DNA of 64,000 nt from Tiliqua scincoides (lineage: Eukaryota > Chordata > Lepidosauria > Squamata > Scincidae): the NCBI RefSeq assembly GCF_035046505.1, contig NC_089829.1, positions 6,827,156 through 6,891,155 on the forward strand. Direction: 5' to 3'. Shown here piece after piece: positions 21,701-44,572 of this stretch. Within the stretch, counting starts at the first letter, position 1, and the number at the start of each line of letters is the position of its first letter. The position numbers and the translations under genes were made by a program. Below the pieces are notes generated by a model. It did no database searches. It was not told where the DNA came from and worked only from the letters and a program-made list of their open reading frames with translations.

Positions 21701-23441
21701 GAACGAGCACGAAGCTGAGCTCATGATGAAAGAAGCCGACAAGGACGGCGATGGGACCATTGATTATGAAGGTGCTGGAAATGCAGTTGTATCAAGGGCC
21801 TTTGCAATGGATGCTGGCATTAAGTGTGCCAGACTGCTGGCTTTAGTGAGAAGTATAGGGTTTGGGGGGGAAGCTCCAAATGAGAAGAGCCCCTGCAAAG
21901 TATTTGCTCTGCCTGCCCCTCCCCTCGGCCATATTTCTCCAAAGAGGGTTAGACTAGCAGGGCAGCTACCCAGTCATTGAAAGGATAGGTTGGCTGGGCC
22001 AGGAGGGTGCCGAGAGCGGGGGCAAACTGGTACAGCCCCTTTCTTGCCTGATCCAGTGGGGCTGTTCTTATGTACTGCAGGGACAACCACAGGGGAAGCT
22101 GTCCAGCCCTGCACGAAGCCGATCACACAGAGCACAAGGTTGAAAAACCTGTCTAGAACGTCCATTGCAATTCTCAGAGCTTTCAGCAGATGGCGCTCTG
22201 TTGACATTAGCCTGACAGTCATGTAGTGGTTCCCAAACTTTGTGGACTGGCGGCTCCCTTGACCTCCTGGGTCATTGGCCGTGGCTTCCCGTCAGGGCCA
22301 CAATCCTATACATTTTCCGTATGGATTTCGTGGCTCCCCTGGCTGCTTTCTACGGCTCCCCAGGAACCACTACTCTCGTGGATCCAACTGAGAGCTCACG
22401 TTGCTGCCACCGTCTAAAAATGCACACATTCACGCACACACTTTTCAAAACATACAGCTGGGTTTTGGATAAAGGGAATTGGGCTGCCAGGCCCCTAACA
22501 GTCTGATCTCACACCACTCCAGTCAGTCACCCCTGCATTATCACAATCACAAGAGAGGGACTGATGGAGTGGACTTGGTTGTTGTCCCAAAAGGTAGATG
22601 TGCTACAAGGTCACATGTACACAAAGCAAAGCACTGCTGCAACTCAGGCCACAGATGTCACTGTGCACTGTACTTCAGAGCAACAGCAGAGGTCGTCCCT
22701 ATAAGACTCATCCAGAGTGCTCAGTTTGCTTGCAACCATGTAGAGGTTGGGCTGGAGCAGCCTGCCTGGGAAATGGGAGCAGGTTAGTTGAAAGGACAGA
22801 GGGCATCCTCAGTGACCCCAGGCTGTGGCTCAGTGTACAAGCACCTGTCTTGCATGCACAAAAGCCCCTTTCCTTTCAGCAGGGAAAGAACCTTGCCTGA
22901 AACCCTGGAGAGCTGCTGCCAGTCAGTGCCAACAATGCCAGGATGAATCAATGCTTGACTCGGTCAAAAGCAGCAGCTGAGGATGATACTGGGATTGATG
23001 GTTACCAGCAGGCCACTTGTCTCCCTCTGACCCAAGCAATTCCGTAAAGCTGTAGCAAGGCAGGGGCAGCGCATCCATGAGGCCAAGCTGAAGAAGTTGC
23101 CACAGGCAGTATATTGGTTGGGGCGTCTTTGCCTGCCTGCTTGCCTCCACTACACCTTCTCCTCTTTCCACTCCCTGGATTGGACAAGGAAGAGGTGGAG
23201 ATGAGGGGATGCTGAGCTAGAACTTCGGAGAGTGGGAAGAGGAGAAGCTACACATCATCACATAAGGGCAGCGGGACTTTTGGCATCCCGCTTGGGCCAG
23301 CCTTGGATACAGCAGTGATCTGCTATGTCAGACTTCATGCTCAAGAAAAAATAATTGATTTTCCTTTCTTGGTATATTTGCTTTCCATCTGCAGAGTTCG
23401 TCGCCATGATGACCGGGGAATCATTTAAACTGACACAATAA
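18604..23441 (+). CDS. CALML6: CALML6, calmodulin-like protein 6 (first exon not found)
   Basis: Calmodulin-like EF-hand protein, presumably a cytosolic calcium-binding regulator; its exact partners are not evident from sequence. Coding exons are 18604-18778, 20331-20475, 21671-21771 and 23395-23441, with phases that join cleanly (155 residues plus stop). Segments such as ITEYKGIFEMFDEEGNG, LMSLIGINPTK, NCDGFLALMG, LKYVLMNAGEPLNE and EEFVAMMTGESFKL agree closely with human CALML6 as I remember it. Four EF-hands are visible: the first loop (DEEGNGLVKTNE) and the fourth (DKDGDGTIDYEE) look calcium-competent, while the second (Gly at position 12) and third (Thr at position 12) are degenerate. 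In calmodulin genes the first intron follows the initiator Met, so a small exon ending in ATG is expected upstream and is not identified. It converges on TMEM52, as in human. Confidence 0.94.
18893..19792 (-). mobile_element. 5S rRNA-derived tandem SINE, ten units, in CALML6 intron
   Basis: On the minus strand: ten 5S bodies at 87-bp spacing, ending at 18893 with the LINE-type tail (GGCAACCTTCAGTCTCGAAAG on the plus strand is its complement, one base longer than needed to recognise it). The head is truncated just beyond GATCAGACG. Units fall into two variants (CAGTAGTCC and GGTATTCC on the plus strand) arranged with roughly a three-unit period. It lies antisense inside the intron after 18778. 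Confidence 0.88.
19793..20330. other. Remainder of the CALML6 intron
   Basis: Intronic; nothing further recognised apart from the polypyrimidine stretch and acceptor TTTTCCCCAG at 20321-20330. Confidence 0.5.
20331..20475 (+). CDS. CALML6: CALML6 coding exon 3
   Basis: Acceptor TTTTCCCCAG, donor AA|GTAAGTAC. Encodes (N)KGTFNCDGFLALMG through FKVFDQEHKGYIEWNTL, that is the rest of EF-hand 2 and EF-hand 3. The third loop has His at position 4 and Thr at position 12, so calcium binding there is unlikely. Confidence 0.95.
20850..21010 (+). mobile_element. tRNA-derived SINE in CALML6 intron
   Basis: The tRNA-like head has GCTTTGCATGCAGAAGG and a B-box-like GTTCAATTCC, followed by a diverged body (ATTGACAATACTAAACTAG) and an end GTAGGAAGCGAC. 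Confidence 0.65.
21269..21636. mobile_element. hAT MITE with internal (GAAT)n
   Basis: CAGGGGTCTCTAAAC ... GGTTTGGAGACCCCTG, flanked by TTCTAGGA (21261-21268) and CTTTAGGA (21637-21644), two mismatches. A GAAT repeat fills about 21383-21425. It ends only 34 bases before a CALML6 exon. Confidence 0.82.
21671..21771 (+). CDS. CALML6: CALML6 coding exon 4
   Basis: Acceptor GCCTTGTAG, donor GAAG|GTGCTG (a weak donor). Encodes YVLMNAGEPLNEHEAELMMK and the EF-hand 4 loop DKDGDGTIDYE. A hAT MITE abuts the acceptor region upstream. Confidence 0.94.
22042..22078 (+). mobile_element. Tiny CR1 3'-end scrap
   Basis: TTGCCTGATCCAGTGGGG, then CTGTTCTTATG, is the very end of the squamate CR1 3' UTR, in the last CALML6 intron. 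Confidence 0.6.
22825..22985 (+). mobile_element. tRNA-derived SINE in CALML6 intron
   Basis: Head GGCTGTGGCTCAGTGTACAA, then GTCTTGCATGCACAAAAG, body GAGAGCTGCTGCCAGTCAGT, and the end TTGACTCGGTCAAAAGCAGC. Same family as 6686 and 30233. Confidence 0.7.
23395..23441 (+). CDS. CALML6: CALML6 last coding exon
   Basis: Acceptor TTTCCATCTGCAG; encodes (E)FVAMMTGESFKLTQ and the stop TAA at 23439-23441. The stop codon lies inside a perfect AATAAA hexamer. Confidence 0.95.
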
Positions 23442-23442
23442 A
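23437..23442 (+). terminator. AATAAA overlapping the CALML6 stop codon
   Basis: The sequence CAA TAA A forms AATAAA exactly across the stop codon. If used it would give an almost absent 3' UTR. Confidence 0.45.
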
Positions 23443-23899
23443 TCCTCCTGGGAGAAAAGTCTGCTTGAGGTCAAGGGTTTTTCGTCTCTCCTTGCCCACT
23501 CCAAGATCTACCCCCTGAAATGTAAATAGACAACACTCTGGCCATTGGGAAGGAAAAAAAAAATTGCATTGAAATCAGAGCACCCTTTTAAACCAGTGAC
23601 GGGAGTCATAAGCCACGCAAAGTGCATGCAACCCTTGCAAGGGGCACGTCTACACCACAGACTTGGTTTTGGAGTCTCTTGGGAATTGCAGTTCCATGAG
23701 CAGGGTGGGATAGGCTCAGATTCACAACCGGAAACTTCCACCTAACTGTAATTCCTAGGATCGCTTGGGAGAACACCTCTCAGGTTACAACTGCTATCAA
23801 ACCAGTAGACGTTGTCAGGGTGGGTGATTTGGGCATGGTCACCCTCACCTCCCCAACTTTGGTTGAACTGGAGAGTTTACCCTTGTTTAGATGCATATT

Positions 23900-23915
23900 A
23901 ATAAATTGTAATAAA
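23900..23915 (+). terminator. Two AATAAA poly(A) signals, likely CALML6 3' end
   Basis: AATAAA at 23900-23905 and 23910-23915, about 460 bases after the stop codon, with no repeat in between. They are the more conventional candidates for the CALML6 3' end. Confidence 0.55.
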
Positions 23916-24554
23916 ACCCAACTTATTTCTTCCCAGTGTGGTTCAGTAAGAAGAAACACAAGTGGATGGAGAGAGGGAGATGGAAAAGATATACCCCGCT
24001 GCTTTTGAGTATACTACTAAAGGAGGAACCCTGATGGAATCATAGCAGGAAATAGGCTCAGGGGCAGCTGAGATTCTAGCACCAGATAGCACTGAAAAGT
24101 ACCAGAGTTTTTTTTTGTGTGTGCCTATTTTAATGTGTTTGTCCAAATTGCTGGAGGCTTGGAAATCCCTTCTTACCTTAGGAGGAAAAATATGAAATAC
24201 TAGCTGCAGTCCACAACTGGAAGGCTCCAGGATATGTGTAAGAGAAAAGAATAATAGCCACGGGAGCAAACATGAGACAAGCTCAGCTCTCAGGTTATAT
24301 TTAGATACTGTAATTTGTACTCCCCCTTCCCGCAAGCAAAATCCCATGATTGGGTGTGGAGAAAGCAGACAGACCAAATGACTGGGGGAACAACCACACC
24401 CAGGGCCAGCTGGAAGGCAGCAGACAATTCAGGGGGAGGATTAGCAGTGAGTGCCCCGTGTTCCTGCCTTGTGGGTCTGGTTGCTCGCCCTGCTGCGGGC
24501 TGCTTCCCATTGTAAAAGGGCAGAGCCCGGGGAGTTAAAGGGGAAGTGTATGGA

Positions 24555-24578
24555 GGAGAGAGAGAGAGAGAGAGAGAG
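24555..24578. repeat. (GA)n microsatellite
   Basis: A GA dinucleotide run of about 24 bases between the two genes. Confidence 0.9.
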
Positions 24579-25479
24579 GGCCTAGAGTGGGTCTCCCTGG
24601 GGAACAATCTAGGCCACCAGCTCTACTCTCCTTCCACTCTTCCTCTGCCTTTTTCAAAATGAGATGGAAGAGAAGCAGTAGCAGCAGTTGGGAGAGATAA
24701 GTTTGGATGGGGCGCATAAGACCAGTGGTGAGGGGGCGGGTTGCTGATCCCCCCCCCCCACGCACATGTGGGTCACAACAGTTTGGGCCATCCTAAGCAT
24801 TACTATGATCAGGACTTCCCAGCAGTTGGCCACCCAACAGCTGAAGCCATCAGCCAAAAATCTCATTACTTAAACCATATGCATGCTCCATCACCCCAGT
24901 AACAGCACGAAGCAAGCCTAATGGCCACTGCTGTGTGCCCCTCACCCCCTCCCACTCGGTGAACCTTCAGGATCCCTGATTGGCTTTCCTAGGTAGGCAA
25001 TGGTATAGGAACAGCATGGCGTCACCAGATCCCCTACTTTCCTGGCAAGCATTGTCATAAATGTCCCACCTCAATGCAGCTTCGGTGGCAAAGGCACGTG
25101 GGGGATTTAAGATGGCACCAGCCAGGGAAGGAAAACCATCAATGGCTGTCACTGCCCCTCCCCTGGCTGGGGGTTGCTGGGAGAGTCATAGAGATCCAGC
25201 AAAAAACCTGTTGGTAGGGCTCAACTGGACATAGGCCCTTGGCTTTGACCCATGCTCGAAAAGCTGCCCCTCCTTCCACGGACGTAGGGCTGCATCATTT
25301 TTAAACCCCACCTCACCCTATGATATCTGCATTGCAGAGTTTGTAGCAGGAAAGCCAGTACTTTGTCGGAAAATGATTCAAGAGGCCTGCAAGGTTATCT
25401 CTGGATATTACCTCTCTCCTTTCTTCAGAGACAGATTTCCCATTCTGGACTTCTTAAAAAAAAAAAGTACGCCGCCTTA

Positions 25480-25485
25480 TTTAAT
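25480..25485 (-). terminator. ATTAAA, possible TMEM52 poly(A) signal
   Basis: TTTAAT on the plus strand reads ATTAAA on the minus strand, about 0.8 kb beyond the TMEM52 stop codon. I noticed no canonical AATAAA between it and the stop. Confidence 0.35.
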
Positions 25486-25559
25486 AATAATCAAATACCA
25501 TTAAGTATCAACACTCATTGAGGCCTAGCCAAGGGCTGCTAGGATTGCAAACCAGTTTT

Positions 25560-25900
25560 CTTCCCTTTTGGAAGACCACGACCTATTCCGCTAACGTATA
25601 CAGAGCTCAAGTCATTCCCCAAATCCAAATGCCGACACGCGTCGGAATACGAGAGACATTTCAAAACCGATCGCGTTAAGTGGCTCCAGGAGGAAACCAG
25701 AGCAGGACCAGGAAGCCCCTTTGGGAACGTGGTTTGTACAAACGGACTTGGCCTTTCGACTACAACAATAGTATCAACAGATAAATCGGGGCCGTTACAC
25801 GCATACCCAGTCCTGTTATTTACCCGGGCGGTCAAAGGCCGGTTGCCGTCGCATAGCAACGAGTTCAGCGCTTCAGCAATATGCTGCATGTTACAATCTT
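25560..25900. other. CpG-retaining block downstream of TMEM52
   Basis: By my count about 24 CpG dinucleotides lie within roughly 290 bases at ordinary GC content, far denser than in the flanks. No repeat was recognised. It probably lies in the TMEM52 3' UTR if the ATTAAA at 25480 is used. A 116-codon minus-strand frame (stop at 25539) spans it without recognisable similarity. Confidence 0.55.
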
Positions 25901-26278
25901 CTCAGAGGCGAGAAGAGCAGATGTTGCAAGTTTCACATTTGTTTGTCACGCTTGTTTTAACCTCACGACGAGGGGGGGGGAAAACACAGCCCCCTTCAGC
26001 TCCTGTTTGGATCCAGCGGTCGGCCATTTTGTTCTCCCAAAACCAGATGGTTCTCAAGAGGGAACAGATCCCCCAGCTACCTCTGCCCACGGCGGATGTT
26101 TGGAAACCCACCGCTTTAGTGGGTAACCTTGAAGTGTCAATGGAAGGCCACCACACCCCCCAGGAGATATTCCTCCTCTGTGGCAGATTGTCACTGGCGG
26201 GGTCGGGTGGGTGTCTCTCTCCAAAATAACCAAGAACAGTCTCCTCATTGTCCTTCTCTTCCCACCCTGCAAAGGGGG

Positions 26279-39429
<13,151 letters not shown>

Positions 39430-39499
39430 GAGGGGCAGGGGATGGGGGGGCTTCCCTTCTCTCCCCTCCCTCGCCTGGGAACGCCGCAGCCTCTCCTGA

Positions 39500-39680
39500 C
39501 TCTCCTGCTCGGCAAACACAAAGCTCCAGGCTGCGGCGCGGGCTCTATATACAGCAGAAGCCACAGAGCGCTGGCTTCTCTCGAGCCCCGCCCACTTCCC
39601 CGGGAGCCCCGCCCCCTTTCCCACGCCCGCCCCGCCCACCGCGCCTGCTTCCCACGCCTGCTTTTGTCCTGCGCACGTGG
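39500..39680 (-). promoter_or_regulatory. TMEM52 promoter: TATA box and GC boxes
   Basis: On the minus strand a TATATAG motif lies at 39551-39545. Upstream of it GC boxes (GGGCGGGG type) lie at 39586-39593, 39607-39616 and 39624-39640. Transcription would start near 39515-39520 (inference), giving a 5' UTR of roughly 90 bases. The region is CpG-rich. Confidence 0.7.
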
Positions 39681-41219
39681 TTTGTGCTCCAGCACTTGGG
39701 CATCACTTTGCAGGGGGTTAAGGGAGGGAGGGGGCCCTTGATAGGGGGGTACAGGGAGCAATTTGTACCCAGGCCCAGGCTCAGAAAAAGGGGGCCCAGG
39801 AGCCTAAGGGGGCGGCCCCCAGATCTTTCCTGGGATCTTCTCACTCAGACAGTGGCATAACTGGAGGGGGTGCAAAGCACTAAGTTCTGCAGGGAGCCTC
39901 ACTGCAGCGTGTGAGCAGACACTCCTTCTCCCCTTTGGGGCCATTCCAGGCAGGGGGGAAGCAAAATGTGGGTTTGCTCCCCCAGAGCTTCTGAGAAGAA
40001 TTTTATCAGGGGGTACAAAGTTTCTTTTGGGCCCCTTTGCAAAGGGGGAGGGGTGAAACAGAGTAGGGGAGGGTGGTGATGGGCGAGCAGAATAGGAGCG
40101 GGAAGGGACGAAGCAGGGTGAGGGGAAGGTAGAGACAGCTGGAAAAGTCTTAGGAGCCCAGGTCTACCCACCCATGTGGCATTAGTAGTGTCCGCAGCAT
40201 CCCATAAGGCAACAAGTCTGAGTAGACAGGAAAATGTCAGATCCCAGGAAATTTCTGGGGCCCCTCCTTTGGCTTCTGGGGCCCCCTTTAGAGCCTGGGC
40301 CCGGGTACAAATTACCCCCTTTATCCCCCCTCTCCTAGGCCCTGTGCTCCCCAATGTTGACAGTAATACGGAAAACCAAGCACACTTCAGGTTTCTTGGC
40401 ACTGGGGGTTCAGTAATTTGCGGTCAGGTGGCACTGGGGCTGGGATCGCCACTGGCTAGCACATCATCAGGTACAGGGGGGAACATCTGGCATGTCAGGA
40501 GGTCTTGGGGCAGCCCAGGGAAGGGGCAGCTGTTTCAACGTCCAGCGGGTAAGACATCACCTGCAAATACAGCAGAAGCCCTGGTGGCACCTTGAAGGTT
40601 TCGGCCTCAGCTTCCACAGATGAGACCCCTTCCAAGGAACCGTGGGTGTTCCTAGCCTAAATAAAAAAGTATGCCGCCTTTCCACCTCCACAACGGCCCT
40701 CAAGCTGGCACCTGTTCTGCTAAAATACAATATAAAAACATTGTGAGGCAATCAATTATAAGAACTAAACAAGAAATAATACTTAATGACTAGGCAAACT
40801 TTATTTTAAAAAGAGAGTCTTCACCACAAGCAGATGCTTTTGTCTTCTGCATCCGACAAAGCAGTCAGGGAAAGCTTAAGCTGAAATGAATCCGTTTGTC
40901 TTAACAATGCTGCAAATAAAATAAATTATCTAAGGCAAAATTAATCTGTTGGGATTCCCTCACTCCAAGAAAAGAACTTTTTCATTAAAGGCAGAATTCA
41001 TCTATGGAACTCATGACCATAAGATGCTGGCTGTGATGGCCACCATCCTATATGGCTTTAAGGTGAGATAAATTCATGGAAGACAACTCTATAATGAGTT
41101 TCAGTCATGATGGCCTGGCTCCCAGTTTTGGAGAGTATGAATACCAGGTGCAGAAGAACAGTGGGTGCAGAAAACAGGGGGTGCTTTTATCCCCTTCTTG
41201 TTGGCTTCCCAGAGGCATA
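39681..41219. other. Unassigned flank upstream of TMEM52
   Basis: Repeat-like, with one recognisable half of the hAT-like long-TIR MITE at 39852 (CAGTGGCATAACTGGAGG, then AAAGCACTAAGTTCTGCAGG). Several stretches resemble each other (GGGGCCC-rich text near 39760 and 40260). No exon recognised. Confidence 0.4.
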
Positions 41220-41886
41220 CTATAATGCCGTTGTACAAATCGATGGTAAGGCCACACCTGGAGTATTGTGTCCTGTTCTGGTCACCGCATCTCAAAAAGG
41301 ACATAGTGGAAATGGAAAAGGTGCAAAAGAGAGCGACTAAGATGATTACTGGGCTGGGGCACCTTCCTTATGAGGAAAGGCTACGGCGTTTGGGCCTCTT
41401 CAGCCTAGAAAAGAGGCGCCTGAGGGGGGACATGATTGAGACATACAAAATTATGCAGGGGATGGACAGAGTGGATAGGGAGATGCTCTTTACACTCTCA
41501 CGTAACACCAGAACCAGGGGACATCCGCTAAAATTGAGTGTTGGGAGAGTTAGAACAGACAAAAGAAAATATTTTTTTTACTCAGCGTGTGGTTGGTCTG
41601 TGGAACTCCTTGCCAGAGGAGGTGGTGATGACATCTAGCCTGGACGCCTTTAAAAAGGGATTGGACAAGTTTCTGGAGGAAAAATCCATGATGGGTTACA
41701 AGCCATAATGGGTATTTGCAACCTCCTGATTTTAGAAATGGGCTATGTCAGATACAAGGGAGGGCACCAGGATGCAGGTCTCTTGTTATCTGGTGTGCTC
41801 CCTGGGGCATTTGGTGGGCCGCTGTGAGATACAGGAAGCTGGACTAGATGGGCCTATGGCCTGATCCAGTGGGGCTGTTCTTATAA
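41220..41886 (+). mobile_element. CR1 LINE fragment
   Basis: Open from IMPLYKSMVRPHLEYCV through LEKRRLRGDMIETYKIMQG to KLSVGRVRTDKRKYFF. There is a frameshift at an enlarged T run near 41572, followed by the remaining C-terminus and 3' UTR. Confidence 0.9.
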
Positions 41887-42234
41887 CTGGTGGACTGCTA
41901 TAGGAGACAGGATCAGATGGGGTGGACAGATCTCACTGAATCCAGCAAGGCTCTTCTTACATCCTTAGGCCAATTTACAAGTCATCAATCTTTCTTAATG
42001 GAAATCTGGTTGGGACACACCAGATTCTGTATCTTCCTTGAAATTATGGAAATCACTGATGATCACAAGGAGTCAGGAGGATGCTGTGTGTGGGTGTAAG
42101 TGTGTCAGGGAGAATCCCTTCCTAATTTCCATAAGGACACCATCACGATATCAATCACAAGTTCTTTCATGTACTGTGCGTAGCCAATAAAGCTTTGATT
42201 GCCTTTTTGATATTGAAAAGTAGTAAATAAGTAT

Positions 42235-43600
42235 TCTTTTTTTAATTTTTAATTTTATTAAAGCAAATCAAAGAAATTAAAAGTGAAGAGATTGCAAGTT
42301 GTGTGGAAAGTGCAGAAATCTCAAACTACATTTCTTTGTTCTACTACAAAATATTAGCTATCAAATCATAAACAGTCTACTACTTATTAAAAAGTACATT
42401 TTCAACACAAAAAGAAAAATGAGAAAAAGATTTTAAAAATCCCTGAATTACTCATCAAATTCATAGGTTATTTGACCCATTTCCCCCTCAATGTTCAGGA
42501 ATTCCATGAATGGTTTCCAATTGTCCATAAGAGTTTTTACTGACTTATTTTTAGGAAGAATTGTAAGTTTATCCATTTCTACCAAATTTGTGTTGGCATC
42601 CTTCAGTCTCGGAAGACTATGGTGTCACGCTCTGAATGGTGGTTCTGGAACAGAGTGTCCTCTCCAGTGCGCGAAGCCTGGGTAAAGTAGGTATGGAGGA
42701 TAGGCTGTTACCCATGCAGCAAATCCCCCCTCTCCACGTCGCTGAAATGGTCCAATGGAAAGGCAGAGGCCAATACGGTTGGTTCCAGCGGCGTCGCAGG
42801 AGTTGCCAGAAACATGGTTGACTGTGTTCAGCCATGAACTGCATCAGGGGCTCCTGATTTTGCCTCGAGGTTGACTCCTGAAGCCTTTTCCATAACTGGA
42901 TGTAGCCACAAGGCAGTGGAGGTTTGGGATCAGAGTTTTCCTTCTCTCATATGAGCTGCCTTCCCAGGCTGACGAATCCCATCTACCCGGTGGCTGTTTA
43001 GTCGCCTCTTACGACAAGTACAGCCAAACTGAGAGCCTATTCTTCTTCTTCTTCTACCAAATACAACACCTTTAAACACTATTCTTCCAGTGCAGGTATT
43101 TCTGGAACTTTCCAGTATTTGGCATACAATATTCTTGCAGCAGTTGTCATATATAAAAACATAATTTCATTGTCTTTGTGAATCAAGTCATCCAATATCC
43201 CCAACAACAAAACTTCCGGTTTCATTTGTAAATTTACCTTCAGTATAAACTGCATTTGCTGGGATATGAAAGTCCAATATTTTTTCGCTTTTGTACTGGT
43301 CCATCACACATGATAGAACGTTCCTTCTTGTCTTTTACACTTCCAACATCTATTCGATACATTTTTGCCAATTTACCTGGAGTCAAATACCATCCATACA
43401 TCATTTTATAAAAGTTCTCTTTAAGGTTTGATTCAATGTAAATTTTAATCTTTTAATTCTTCCGCTCCACCATTGATATCTCATGACCAACATTTCTTGC
43501 CCATTGTATCATATACTCCTTAACCTGCTAATCTTCTGTCTCATATTTTAACAATAACTTATACATTTTGGTAATGGCTTGTTCTTCTATCAGACCTTAG
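42235..43600 (-). mobile_element. L1-like LINE ORF2 3' fragment, split by a nested element
   Basis: On the minus strand, 43600-43063 and 42587-42235 together read as a decayed L1-type ORF2 C-terminus: CWKCKRQEGTFYHV, QQMQFILKVNLQMKPEVLLL and GILDDLIHKDNEIMF are recognisable in one frame, with stops. It is interrupted by the 465-bp element at 42588-43052. Confidence 0.72.
42588..43052 (-). mobile_element. Short LINE-tailed non-autonomous element, copy 1
   Basis: On the minus strand it starts CTCAGTTTGGCTGTACTTG..., includes GTAAGAGGCGACTAAACAGC, and ends AGTCTTCCGAGACT then GAAGGATGCCAAC. It is flanked by a 10-bp duplication TCTACCAAAT (42578-42587, 43053-43062) within the L1 fragment. The 3' end is a variant of the LINE tail at 47486. 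No coding capacity is recognised. Confidence 0.8.
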
Positions 43601-44106
43601 AGCTGCCTGGGGTGTGCGGCAGCAGCGGTGTCGAGAAGGGCTCCTGCCGCATCCTGTGAACCTCAGCCTGCCGCGTCCCCTTCTCCCAGGTAAGGGAAGC
43701 AGTCCCGCATTGGGCCTACTCACTTTACCGCTGACCAAAAGGTTGGCGGTAAAGTAAGAGCATTCATGTAGGGCGCCAAGCCCTGCAGAAACGGACAGGA
43801 TCCGGTGGAGCTCAGCTCAACCGGACCCACCTCCTGTCTCCCCACTCCCTCCCCCTGGCAAGTTTTTTGGAAGCCCCTGCCCAGTGCATGAACACAATTG
43901 CCCTCCTCCATCATTGCTCCCCTGGAAGTGGCATTCAATGGAATACTGCCTCTGCATTCCGAGGTTCTATTTAGAGTACAACTGTATAGCCATTGACAAG
44001 CCTCTCCTCTTCTATGAATGTGTCTAATCCCCTTCATTAGCCATCTGACCCAGCATCACATCCTGTAGTATTTAGCCAGAGTGCGTTGACATCTGCAAGA
44101 ACTCAC
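43601..44106. other. Unassigned, with a palindromic segment
   Basis: An inverted pair around 43722-43767 (CTCACTTTACCGC ... GCGGTAAAGTAAGAG) suggests a small MITE. No gene seen. Confidence 0.35.
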
Positions 44107-44166
44107 CTGGGCAAACTCCAGAAGAAACCAGAAATGCCCAGACTCTCAGGCTAGGGACACAATTTC
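44107..44166 (-). other. Exon-like 60-base segment (unassigned)
   Basis: On the minus strand it is bounded by acceptor ATTTTTTTACCCAG and donor CCCAG|GTGAGT. Only one frame is open (NCVPSLRVWAFLVSSGVCP). No family recognised. It could be an untranslated or decayed exon. Confidence 0.3.
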
Positions 44167-44309
44167 CTGGGTAAAAAAATCTCTAGTTGGTCCCAAAGCA
44201 TTTTGAACTGACAGCTCTGCATTGGGGAAAGAGACCAATGCACACTTAGAAATGAAGAGGGTTGCTCTTTTCAAAATTAAACACTGGCAACAAGAAACAT
44301 ATGGGGCTG

Positions 44310-44480
44310 CCTCACAATGAGACCATCTAGCCCTGTACTATCAACAGTGACTGGCAGCAGCTCTCCAGGCTTTCAAGGAAGGCTCTTTTCCAGCCCTACC
44401 TGGTGATGCAGCCAGGATTTGAACCCGGGACTTTCTACATAAAAAGCAAATGCTCTGTCACCGAGCTACGGCCCCACCCG
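44310..44480 (-). mobile_element. tRNA-derived SINE beside the duplicated exon
   Basis: Minus-strand head GGGGCCGTAGCTCGGTGACA, B box GGGTTCAAATCC, and the usual body. It occupies the same relative place as the SINE next to TMEM52 exon 3. Confidence 0.78.
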
Positions 44481-44526
44481 CTTGTGGGTCTGAAGACTTT
44501 CCCAAATGTCTTGAAATGGAACTCAC

Positions 44527-44572
44527 CAGCCATGCTACAAGCTTGTCCAGCTGGTTCCCTGTTTGAGAACAC
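44527..44572 (-). pseudogene. Duplicate of TMEM52 exon 3 and flanks
   Basis: CAGGGAACCAGCTGGACAAG matches TMEM52 exon 3 (33500-33541) with an intact acceptor (TTTGTTTACAG) and donor (GCTG|GTGAGT). In the TMEM52 frame a TGG codon has become TAG, so it is not a working TMEM52 exon. Similarity extends through both flanks and the adjoining SINE. Confidence 0.78.
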
